The notes under the pieces are model-generated. The model did no database searches, had not been told where the DNA came from, and saw only the letters and a program-made list of their open reading frames with translations. Below, in pieces: positions 34,486 through 46,040 of a stretch of 64,000 nt of DNA. The DNA comes from Luzula sylvatica (taxonomy: Eukaryota > Streptophyta > Magnoliopsida > Poales > Juncaceae). Within the stretch, counting starts at the first letter, position 1; each line of letters opens with the position of its first letter. A program made the translations under genes and the position numbers. The stretch lies in NCBI GenBank assembly GCA_946800325.1, contig OX326958.1, positions 15,528,992 through 15,592,991 of the forward strand, in the 5' to 3' direction.

Positions 34486-34945
34486 ATATTCCGTTATAAC
34501 GGACTTGGTGTCCGTTGTAACGGACCCTGTATAGGATGCGGGGGTGTGAGGAGGACCGTGAAAACTGCTTATTCCGTTGTAACGGACTTGGAGTCCGTTG
34601 TAACGGACCTTGTATCTGATACGAGGTTGCGGGGATGCCAAGGGTGTCTATTGGAGTCCGTTGTAATGGACTGGGTCCGTTGTAACGGAGCTACGCAGTT
34701 GGTCCGTTGCAACGGACTGTATGTTGCGTTGTAACGGACTGGTCTCTGGAAATTTGGACGAAGGTTTGCAGAAAATAGCGTTGTAACGGACCTATGTTGC
34801 GTTGTAACGGACATGTTTCTGGCAAAATTTGGCCAAACTCCGAAATAAATAGTGTTGTAACGGACTGGAATTCCGTTGTAACGGAGTGCCAAGTATACTG
34901 GAGGTCCGTTGTAACGGACTATGTTGCGTTACAACGGACTGGTTT
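34486..34945 (+). repeat. CCGTTGTAACGG hairpin-pair array in Copia-3 leader
   Basis: Fourteen copies of CCGTTGTAACGG (with one or two changes in some) are arranged as seven pairs. Within a pair, centres are about 19-22 bp apart and spacers often start AC and end GT or TT. Left and right members can pair as RNA over 10-14 base pairs, with the central TG/GT positions forming G.U wobbles. The array lies between PBS and gag. Confidence 0.92.
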
Positions 34946-35159
34946 CTGGTTGCTGATTTTGTTTTCGTGATAACTTTGGCTACACAACTTGGAATTTTGA
35001 GTTCTTTATATCGATTTGATCGGCATCAATCATACTAGCATATTATTAGATAATTATTTAGAATAATTAGACTCCCAAATAAAATCATATGCATATAGAA
35101 AATCTTGTGATAGTGATATAATTGGATTATGTCACGGATTTAGAAACATGCAATGGCAT

Positions 35160-35640
35160 GATCCCTCATAATATTTAAGTCATGGAAATGCCTTCCATAT
35201 CCACAACTACCGAGTTCGGTGTTACGTTTCACGTGGGTTCAGGCTAAAGTCGGGCACGTGATATTGAAACAATCGAAAGGGTGGCAAGCGTTAAATCAGG
35301 ACTTGTGAGGCACAGGCTAAAGTCGACTCACTAGTAGCTTATTTGAACGATACGTTGGAGATGGTTGTGACTTAACCGTCCAGGCCAATCAGATTGGAGT
35401 TCGGGGCATAGATAGGATGCACACACAGAACTGGGATTGTATTGGATACGATCCATCACCGAAATCCTATAAAGGTTCAAGAGTCGTATTGGATACGATT
35501 GGATATAATCCTACCTAAATAACGGGATCCCACCCGATAGGCTAAAGTCACTTGTGGGAGGAACGGAAATATGGGTCTTGAGTGTTATGGACTTGGAGTC
35601 CCGTATCGGTATGAGGGTTATCGATTCGATAAAATAACAC
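35160..35640 (+). other. Conserved Copia leader with three GGCTAAAGTC motifs
   Basis: This is non-coding sequence upstream of the gag relic. GGCTAAAGTC occurs at about 35242, 35316 and 35540. It aligns with the Copia-4 leader (55570-55985, opposite strand) through shared strings such as GTTGTGACTTAACCGTCC, CCGAAATCCTATAAAGG, CCTACCTAAATA and AAAGTCACTTGT. Copia-1 has the motif in the same three places with looser flanks. Confidence 0.8.
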
Positions 35641-35699
35641 TATCATATATTCATCATATAAGCATATAGATTAAGTACGCACGGTTAGGAGTTAATCTT

Positions 35700-37332
35700 C
35701 ATCATCCGTTTAGAATTATGTTTTCAAGCAAAACCAAATATATCGTAGAGATCGATATGATAGATAGCTTTTGGGCCGGAATTACCATGATTAACCTTGA
35801 TTGTTAAAGAATAGTTCTTTAGACTTAAAGGAACGTGTTGGACACGGAAATGGTAGATTCGGGGCTCGAGGCATTGGCTTTAGAGAAAGCCGGGTTCGAT
35901 AAACTTTAAGAAGGAATCGAACGATATTACGTGCCTTGTGGTGGCATGTATAGACGCAAATTTCTCAAAATTGTTTTGAGAATTCGGGTGTATATGAAAG
36001 TAAAACACAACGCTCATGAAATAGTTTCAAGAGCTAGAGCGCGTTGAATGGTTCGATGCGGCTCAAAGAGTAGGTTAATTTTGAGACGCCTTATGGGTCT
36101 TTGATTAACACTCGTGTGTTGATGGTACGAGATTTGATGTTCGTGACCGAATATCATATGCATTCGATAGATAAGTCGATCCCGAAATTGCATATGATGC
36201 GATTTAAATTTGAATTGGAGATGCTCAGAGTATCCGAGGAATCCAATGCATATAGATGCGTGGATGTCCTTGTAATTCAAAAGCGGGATCGAAAGAAATG
36301 TATGTCTAAGGGTATTTTGGGAAAATGTTTTCCAAAATGGAGAGTTCGGACAAAGAGTTGTCCAAACTAATGACTCAAAGAATGGTGAAATCCGAGGAGG
36401 ATTAAACCTAGAAGTTGATTGCTTCTTTTGGCATTGCCGTCTTGGCCATATAAACGAGATACGCGTATCTAGATTCCATGTGATGGAATGCTAGAATCAT
36501 TCGAATTAGATTTGATTGATTAATGTAATACTTATTTATTAGGCAAAACGACAAAGGGCATCATTCTCCAAAGATCCAGCGAATTATTGGAAATTATATT
36601 TACATATGATGTTCCGATAAGTTCCGAGGCAAGAGGAGGCTATCGGTATTTTGTTACGTTTATGGACGATTAAAGTAGATATGAAAATATCTATTTAATG
36701 CGTGCCGAAACAGAGACTTTTGAAAGGTTCAAAGAGTTTCAAAAACGAAATACGAAATCAACTAAGCAAGAAAATCAAAGCTTTTCGATAGGATCGAGAA
36801 GACGAGTATTGGAGCTAGACTTTTCGATAGGATCGAAGATGCGATATTTGAGTTATGAATATTGATGATCATTTATGATTGTGGAATCGTTTCACGATTG
36901 TCTTCATTTGGAACATTGAGATGTGTCCGAAAAGAGGAAATGAACGCATGTTGGACATGGTTCGATAAATGATAAGCCAATAGGATCTCCCAAAAATGTT
37001 TTGGGGATACGCCCTTGAGACAGCGGCACTAATGAATGGTTGCATATAAGATATGGACCATAAACCTTCTAATCGGTACAAAAACGCCATATGAGATATG
37101 GATCGGAATGGTTCCGAAGTTGTCATTTGTACATATTTGAGGATGTGAGTATATTTCGAAATTTGTTTCGGTTAAACTCAATCCCAAATCTGGAAATTGT
37201 TCGTTTATCCTTAAGGAAACTAAAGGGTATTAGTTCTAACGTCCCTATGAAAATGAGATTTTCGTGGCTCGAAGAGATGCCTTCTTGGAGGAGGACTAGA
37301 TGAGCACAAGTTTGGAACTTGGTGTCATTTAT
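35700..37332 (+). pseudogene. Copia-3 gag to integrase relic
   Basis: Recognisable but broken pieces occur. A Gag start is scattered over frames near 35740-35800. A Gag segment like KFELEMLRVSEESNAYRCVDVLVIQ lies at about 36205-36275. A GAG-pre-integrase piece FWHCRLGHIN is at about 36430-36460, and integrase words (SSEARGGYRYFVTF-like) are near 36620-36665. Many stops and small indels occur, and no zinc knuckle or protease was identified. The CACTA element interrupts it at 37333. Confidence 0.8.
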
Positions 37333-37344
37333 CACTACAACAGA

Positions 37345-37585
37345 TCTGCGTATCAGCGACGGTAAAAACCGTCGCTGATACTCCCAAAAACCGTCGCTGA
37401 AAGTTTTACCGATGGCAACCCGTCGCTGATCTCCCGTCGCTGAAAGGGGCGTCGCTAATGTCACTATTTCCGACGGGCCGTCGCTGATGTCACTTTTTCC
37501 GACGGTTTGCCTTCTCCGGCGGGCCGTCGCAGAAGTCTTCTCCGGCGGGCCGTCGCAGAACTCTTCTCCGGCGGGCCGTCGCAGA
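37345..37585. repeat. CACTA left subterminal repeats
   Basis: Multiple AACCGTCGCTGA, GGGCCGTCGCTGATG and CTCCGGCGGGCCGTCGCAGAA units occur in both orientations. In CACTA elements such repeats bind the TnpA protein. Confidence 0.85.
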
Positions 37586-37611
37586 ACTCTGATGTCACTA
37601 TTTCTATTAAA

Positions 37612-38730
37612 TTTCTATTAAATAAATAATTACATAATATATAATTAAATAATAATAAATTTGTATTATTAATATTTTAATATTTATAATATTAATAAAT
37701 AATTATATAATATTAAATTTATATTAATAATATAAATAAATAATTAAATAATAATAAATTTATTTTAATAAATAATTAAATAATAATAAATTTGTATTAT
37801 TAATATTAAATAATATTAAATTTATATTAATAATATAAATAAATAATTAAAAAATAATAAATTTATTTTAATAAATAATTAAATAATATTAAATTTGTAT
37901 TATTAATATTTTAATATTTATAATATTAAATAAATAATTAAATAATATTAAATTTATATTAATAATATAAATAAATAATTAAATAATAATAAATTTATTT
38001 TAATAAATAATTAAATAATATTAAATTTGTATTATTAATATTAATAAATAATTAAATAATATTAAATTTATATTAATAATATAAATAAATAATTAAAAAA
38101 TAATAAATTTATTTTAATGAATAATTAAATAATATTAAATTTGTATTTTTAATATTTTATTATTTATAATATTAATAAATAATTAAATAATATTAAATTT
38201 ATATAAATAAATAAATAAATAATTAAATAATAATAAATTTATTTTAATAAATAATTAAATAATATTAAATTTGTTTTATTAATATTAATAAATAATTAAA
38301 TAATATTAAATTTATATTAATAAATAATTAAATAATATTAAATTTGTATTATTAATATTTTAATATTTATAATATTAATAAATAATTAAATAATAGTAAA
38401 ATTTATATTAATAATATATAAATTAATAATTAAATAATATTAAATTTATTTTAATTTAATAAATAATTAAATAATATTAAATTTGTATTATTTATATTTT
38501 AATATTTATAATATTAATAAATAAATATTAAATTTATATTAATAATATAAATAAATAATTAAGTAATATTAAATTTATATTAAAATTAAATAATAATATA
38601 AATAAATAAATAAATAATGAAATAATTATTATATTAAATTTATTTATAAATAATAAATAATAATATAAATAATTATAATGAAATAATTATAATATTAATA
38701 AATAATTAAATAATATTAAATAAATAATAA
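37612..38730. repeat. AT-only minisatellite inside the CACTA element
   Basis: About 1.1 kb consists almost only of A and T, built from repeating AAATAATTAAATAATATTAAATTT, TATTAATAATATAAATAAAT and ATTTATTTTAATAAAT words (higher-order unit roughly 100 bp). A second shorter block lies at 40180-40505, in an intron of the TnpA-like gene. Confidence 0.85.
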
Positions 38731-38937
38731 ATAATAAAGCCACGACAATTAAACAAATACAAACAATCCAAATAAGCAACGACAAACCACAAATACAACA
38801 ATCCAGAAAATAAAACCACGACAATTCAAATACAACAATCCGAATACGACAATCCAACCACAATCCACAAATACAACAATCCGATACGACAATCCACAAA
38901 TACAACAATCCAAATACAACAGTCAAATAAACTCTCT

Positions 38938-41446
38938 CTAATTCTGATTCAAATTATCACCATCGAAACCTCCAAGAAAATCATTTGCCGGACCAAAATT
39001 CGCCGGTCGGGTCGATGTCTCCTGAATTTAATGAATTGTTATATGAAACTATACTACTATAATAATTATATATTTTTTATTTAACATATACATACATTCG
39101 ATGGTCGGGTCGATGTGTCCTGATTCTGCTGCGACATATTCGCCATGAACATCTGTGGGAAAGGAGACCGCAGTACATTCTGAAAATCCGAACCTGAATT
39201 CTGGAGGGGAGGAGACGAGAACACGCCGGGATTCTGAAAACCATCGTAACCTCCTTGACCTCCTGATCCCATGCCGAACCCCGAGCCCTTTTCCAAACAT
39301 TTGTACATAAAAACTAAGATACATGAAAATAAATTATATTTTTTCTTATTGTACACATAATTTTTTACCTGTGGCCAAAATTGACGAGGAAAGAACATAT
39401 TCTGCTGAGATCCGTCCAAACCTCCTAATCCTCCCGATCCCGTCGATCCGGATCCCGAACCCTGTCCCTTGTGAATGAAATAAATATATATCATTTTCTT
39501 CCGAAATTTAAAAAACATTATTAATTGAAATACCTACTTACCTGCTGGAGAAAAGGACGCGGACAAAACATGTTCTGCTGCTGTGCGAACTGCGAAAACG
39601 TGGAGTACATGGTCTCCATCATCGCACGTCTAGTCTCTTCTGTATTGCGTTTGAGCTCCTCCTCCATCCTTTTTTTCATTTCCTCTTCTCGCCTGCGACT
39701 TTCCTCCTCCATTTGCCGCCTAAACATCTCGAATCTATCATTTTCTTCCGAATCGCGACATGCTGAAGTCGCGTTCTGACACGAGGGAGAAGACCATGTC
39801 GATGAGACCGGAGTAGACGCCAAAGCCGGATCAATCACAGAATCTATCGTATAGAAACGTCCGTGCGATCTCCCTCCTGACACCTGAACATACGTAGCAG
39901 CATCATCGCCGTGAGACGCCCAATCTTCACCGTACTTCTCCTTTATCGCGGCTTCGTAATTCTCCTTCGTGACATAAATACAACACGTTCGATTATAACA
40001 AATATGATTGCAAATTGAAAATTTAAATATACCTTTACTGCGACGGACTTCTGATCGATATAAGCAGTGCCACCCTTACGAACCTTCGACACCTTCAACA
40101 AATCCAAGAATCGGACGGAAACGTCTGGATTGCGCTCCTCCTTCAAAATTTAGAACAACAATTTGTAATATCGTATATTAATTAATAAATAATAATATAA
40201 ATAAATAAATAAATAATAATAAATAATATTAATATTAATAAATAAGTAAATAATATAAATATATATTAATAATATTTCAATAATTATAATATAAATAAAT
40301 AATTAAATAATATTAAATTTATATTAATAATATTTTAATAATATTAATATTAATAAATAATTAAATAATATTTTAATAATTATAATATTAATAAATAATA
40401 TAAATTTATATTAATTATATTAATAAATAATTTTAAATAGTTATAATATTATTAATAAATAATTATATAATATTAATAAATAATTAATTAATATTAAATA
40501 GTAATGTACCATTTTTTTTTTGTGGGCTGCGAGGGAAATCGATCCGGAAGTGCTATGACCACGCACGTCTCCAGCATTGCGGTTCGCCTTGTTTCGAGCA
40601 GATGCCTCCATCCACTCTGGATTATTCATCCATTTCCGCACCATGTTCGTCCAAGCAGCAGTAGAGAAATCTGGTGGAGTACTCAGGACAGCATTTGACG
40701 GAGGCTCGATCCAAGTTCGCATGTCATCCCCGAATTTTAGTGTGGCCGCCTTACGGGCCTCCCTCGTAATATCCCGCCAAAGCTTGCCACACCATGATTT
40801 CAAGCGTTTTTCACAATCTGCAATGTTCTGACCCTCGGCAAAGTGATAACGTTTCTGTCACAAAAAAAATATTAAGAATTCCGCATAAAATAATTATAAA
40901 TATATTTTAAATAGCATGAAATTCACAAAAATACCAAGAAATCTGCATAAACCGCCTTTTTGAATTTCTCATTCCAATCCGTGCCCCAATTCGTATAACC
41001 AACTTCGTTGTATCCCTTCATGATACGATTAAGATCACGAGGCAAATCCGCCCCAAAGTTACCTAAAACATGCATTAAATAAATTAAATTCATTGAATTA
41101 ATTAAATTTTATTAAAAATACAAATATACAAATAAATACCTGGCAGGTCAATCATGAATGTCGTACCGGACTGTATAATAGGTAAGGTGGAGCCGGTAAT
41201 CCGAGTCATGGCATTAGGGCCACGACCTTTCTTACGAGGCGGTACATCACCGACCACACCATCCACATCACCCTCGACCCCATCCCCACCACCCTCGGCC
41301 CCATCCACATCACCCTCGAGCTCATCCTCAGCTTCCTCGACCTCCGGCGGTACAACCTCATCCGCAGCTTCCTCGACCTCATTCTCATCGACCTCATCCT
41401 CCTCGGACCGAAGTGCATGATGAGCACGTCCTCGAGTGAAAACCAT
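38938..41446 (-). CDS. CACTA TnpA-like protein, 8 exons
   Basis: This is the accessory transposase subunit. In En/Spm, TnpA binds subterminal repeats. Exons by GT-AG sites: 41446-41140, 41062-40935, 40854-40510, 40140-40033, 39964-39542, 39467-39369, 39287-39096, 39021-38938. The phases join to 561 residues. The N-terminus has an acidic Glu/Asp/Val-rich stretch (residues 12-75). A Transposase_24-like core follows (WNEKFKKAVYADF, WCGKLWRDITREARKAA, PPDFSTAAWTNMVRKWMNNPEWMEAS). A charged coiled coil (RRQMEEESRRREEEMKKRMEEE) lies near residue 375, then a Gly/Ser/Gln/Asn-rich tail. Exon choice is by eye and the last three small exons are less certain. Confidence 0.82.
40180..40505. repeat. AT-rich minisatellite in a TnpA-like intron
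   Basis: The same word set as 37612-38730 (ATTAATAAATAATTAAATAATA-type repeats), about 0.3 kb, lies between exons 3 and 4 of the TnpA-like gene. Confidence 0.8.
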
Positions 41447-41689
41447 GACCTATCAAATTTAATAAAATAAACAAAATAATAAATAACAAAAGCATACTAA
41501 ATCTTCCAAAATCAACAAGATCATATTCCAAAATCCGCAGCTAAACTCAATAACGACATCATACAAAACAACACTAATCGAAAAAACTAAACTTCACGAC
41601 AAACATAACACTAATCGAAAAAACTAAACTTGAACACAAACATAAATCTAAAAAACTAAACCCTAAACCCTAAACTAATCAAAATAATC

Positions 41690-44600
41690 CTAATCCAACC
41701 ATAAATCGTCCTCGTGGAGTGCAATATCATCGTCGTCTTCTTCTTCTTCTTCTTCGACAAGATTAATTTCATTGTCGTCTACAAGATCAACAACGCCCGG
41801 TACATGTAACGGTCCATTCACATCTACAATCGAATGATCTGGCTCGATTCTCACTTGTTCTACTTCTTGGAAATACTCGGTTGATGGAATTTCTAATTCA
41901 GGTACGACCAATCGAGGCTTCGTGGTTGTAACAACAGACCAATCTCGACGGTCATGTGTCTTGGACGGATAATTCATGTAATACACTTGTTTGGCTTGGT
42001 GCGCGAATATGAACGGCTCGTAATACTTGATGGTTGAACTATGATTTACTTCCACGAAACCATGTTTTTTATCAACCCTTACCCCCTTCACAGGATCGAA
42101 CCAATGACAGTGAAATAATACAACTGAATTGTGCATGACAAAAGGAAATGTCAGCTCAATAATTTCATTGATTTCACCATAAAAAGCGGTTACATCGGTA
42201 CCCGGACAATCCGCATTGACAGACACTCCACTATTTGTCGTACGTAAGAATTGACCGTGAGATCGTGTATGAAATCGATACCCGTTACAATCATATCCTT
42301 TGTACGTAGTTACGCGTCTGTTTGGCCCAGCAACGATATTACGCACTATTTCAGGAAACTCGACATCATCGGCAAAAACCTTGGTTTTCAACCAATGGGG
42401 CATTTCTTGTTCTCGTTTTCTAAACCGATTTCTTTCCGGTACATTTCGTCGAACAAGACTCTCATCAAACTCTCTACATATTGGAAAATAATTACTCAAC
42501 AAAATAATGAAAAGAAAATGAATTGAATGAAATTGTGAATCAAAACTTACTCGACAAGATCTTTTAATTCTGGACAATTCAAGATGACATACATGTGCGC
42601 CGCAGTTTTATCCTTCTCGTCCAAATCCGCAAATCCAGAATTCCAGGAACGGCCTGGATAATCGAATATCGTGTATTCATCGGTATTCGATCCCTCGGCA
42701 ACATCAAAATGCCGATCTACTCGTCTAGCACGCGTTGGAATTTTCTGATCGAAATACAGCGCACAAAAATTGGAAACCTCTTCTATGAGATAAGTTTCGA
42801 CAATAGAACCTTCGACCCGCGCTTTGTTTCTAACTTTTCTTTTCAACTTGCGCAAACATCTCTCAAATGGATACATCCAACGGTACGAAACAGGCCCACC
42901 CATTCTAGCCTCGTACGCCAAATGAATAACAAGATGTTCCATAGAGTCGAAAAAACTAGGTGGAAAATTTTTTTCCAACTTACATAGAGTAACTACTATA
43001 CTCTTCTCCATTTCTTGCAAGTGCGATGGGTCTAACTCAGTGGCACAAATATCACGAAAAAAATTACTAAGCTCGACCAACGGTTCCCAAATACTATCAG
43101 GTATCATATCCCTTAACGCAACCGGAAGAAGTCGTTGCATAAAAATATGACAATCATGACTTTTCAAACCGGAAACTTTCATGGTATGCATATTCACGGA
43201 TCGTGTCCAATTAGCCGCATAACCATCAGGAAACCGCAATTCTTTCAACCATTCGTAAATCAATGTTTTCTTATTTTTATCAACGGAATACAATGATTTC
43301 GGTTTACCCAAACGACCATTTGCCAATGTTACAAGTTCCAATTCCGGTCGACTACACAACAAAGAAAGATCGAGTCGGGATTTAGCATTATCTTTGGTCT
43401 TACTTTCCACGTCAAAAACCGTGTTAAAAACATTACCAAATACATTCGCCTCTATGTGCATTACATCTAAATTATGACGAATTTTGTTGGTCGACCAATA
43501 AGGCAAGTCCCAAAAACCACTTCTCTTCGTCCAATTATGGGTGACTCCAAATCCAGGAATTTGTAACTTATCAACACCATTCCTACGAACTCTAACTCTT
43601 GGTAATTTGTTCAACCGATCCACGATATTTCGAATCTGATCACCTGATCGTATAGGAGGAGGTGGATTACGATCCGTTTTATTTTTAAGAAATGTGTTTC
43701 TCTGACTACGAAACGGATGGTTGTGCGGTAAAAATTGACGATGGCAATCAAACCAGGTTTGTTTTCTACCGTTTGTCAAAGAGAATGATTTGGTATTCTC
43801 CATACAAATTGGGCACGATAATCTACCGTGCGTTGACCAGCCTGACACCATACCGTATGCTGGAAAATCGTTAATCGTCCATAAAAGAGACGCTTTCATT
43901 GTAAAATTATTACGACGATATGCATCGTACGTAACAACACCATTTTCCCACATCATTTTTAACTCATCAACTAGGGGCTTCAATAAAACATCAATTTTAT
44001 CACCCGGATGATCGGGTCCAGGAATGACGAGAGATAAGAAAATATTTTGATCTCTAAGACTCATTCCCGGCGGTAGATTATACGGCACAATGAAAATAGG
44101 CCAACACGAATAAGGTTTCCCGCTCGAGAGAGTATAAGGACAAAAACCGTCAGTGGACAACCCTAGACGAACGTTCCGAGGTTCCATTGCAAACTGGGGA
44201 TAAGTGGAATCAAAATCTTTCCACATTTGTCCATCCGATGGATGAATCATAACATTGGGATTTTCTCGAGGGCCTTGATGCCATGTCATGTGTTGAGAAG
44301 TTTGTTTGGCCATGAATAATCTCTGTAACCGAGGAGTTATTGGAAGATATCGTAACACTTTACAAGGAATAGGTTTTCCTTTCTTACCTTCTTCCATAGG
44401 TAAGAAACGAGATTTATTACATTTATCACATTTATTTTTGAGACTATCATTCCCATAAAAAAGCATGCAGTTATCCGGACATACATCAATTTTCTCATAC
44501 TGCATACCTAATCCTTTGATAAATTTCTTAGATTCATTGAAATTTTCAGGAAAATTATTTTTATTTTTCCGAGGGATAATGAAGTTTTTGATTACATACA

Positions 44601-45138
44601 AGAACCTATCGAAAGCTATCTTCGTAACTTCACAATCGGATTTGACATTCAACAACATGGTTACAACAGACATTAAAGAATGTTCTGAAAATCCTGGTCC
44701 TTCCCATAAACTCTCATCAGATGCTCGAAGCATCTCAAAAAAACGAGCAGCTTCAGAATTTGGTTCCTCATCCTCCTCTACTTCTTCTTGCCAATCAAAC
44801 GAAGGTCCGGCAACATCACGAACCATTTGTTCCATCCGATTGGGACTGAACGACGACGACCCACCAATTTCGAAATTTAAATCTCCCTCTCCGTGTTTTG
44901 ACCAAATTAGATAGTCCGGCATAAAACCGACACTACTTAAATGGGTTGCTATCTCATCATGGATACGAAGAAAAGAATTTTGGCAATTCTTACATGGACA
45001 CCAAGTACATTTTTTTCCTTGGCTATTTATTGGCAATTTCTCGGGATGTGCGAATGCGAAATTAAGAAAATCAACCATTCCATTCCAAAACTCAATCGTG
45101 AGAGAATGATTATACATCCAGGAACGATCAGTCTCCAT
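41690..45138 (-). CDS. CACTA transposase (TnpD-like), 2 coding exons
   Basis: This is the catalytic subunit that excises and inserts the element. Exon 1 is 45138-42551 and exon 2 is 42473-41690; GT-AG and phase join gives 1123 residues. Met 45138 (METDRSWMYN) is chosen because a good splice acceptor at 45150-45151 would remove the upstream ATG at 45156. Domains: transposase-associated (CTWCPCKNC near 50), Transposase_21 (LSTDGFCPYTLSSGKPYSCWP, LLWTINDFPAYGMVSGWSTHGRLSCPIC, LDVMHIEANVFGNVFN), DUF4218 (LPVALRDMIPDSIWEPLVELSNFFRDIC) and C-terminal DUF4216 (YDCNGYRFHT, FHCHWFDP), ending in an acidic run. No frameshift or stop is seen. Confidence 0.88.
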
Positions 45139-46040
45139 TGAGAGATATTCTAACAATGAAAATAATTGGTATTAAGAAAATGAATTGGGGAAAAGAATTT
45201 AGAATAACAACACTGCCAAAGATTTCTTTAGAAAGTTTGAAATACTATAGAAATGTCGAAATAACAATGTCTCGAAGAATTCGTTAGAAATTAGTTAATC
45301 CGACATAAAACTATTTCATTCCAAAACTCAACCGTAACGGAAAGATTGGTATTAAGTGAAATAATTGGAGAACAAAATTGGAACAACACTACCGAGAATT
45401 TCTTTAGAACACTATTGAGAAGTTGAAATAAGGAGGTCTCCGAAGATTAATTGTATGAAATACTATTAACTAAAGATTTGTTTGGATGTAATACAAATTT
45501 GTAATACAAAATAATATCATAATATATTTCAAAAAACTGTCTTAATTTTGTTTCTATAACATCCAATAATACATATTTTTGTTTTAATATCATACGTGAC
45601 CAAATTTGTTAATTTACTAAGATATAAGATCTAATTATATTATTTTTTAATTCATAATTTTAAATTAAGTATATTTTTTTGTTACATAAAATTAATTAAA
45701 TTTTGAAATAACCATATTAGAAATATTTTTAAACATATGTTAGAAATTCATAAACATATTAGAGATATATTAAATATAATTTAATACCTATTATTTTTAT
45801 TATTTTGGTAATCAAAAATATATTAAAAATTTCATAACTCAACAATATATAACCATAAATTATACTCGCAACAAATAAAGTACTACATCCAAACAACAAT
45901 TAAAACCTAATCTAAACCTAATATTTTTCTACTACATCCAAATAACTCTAAAATCCTAAATCCAAACTTAGATATAAACTACGCATTTTTCACACATACA
46001 ATATCATACAATAAATTATAAAAATTGAACTATTATTAAC

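Noticed and set aside
34486..34945. CRISPR-like array of palindromic repeats
   Set aside because: Motif only 12 bp, paired and degenerate, inside a plant retrotransposon leader. No cas genes and no unique spacers of uniform length.
41690..42577. Separate protein starting at 42577
   Set aside because: The apparent N-terminus is intron sequence. The segment from 42473 is the second exon of the CACTA transposase.
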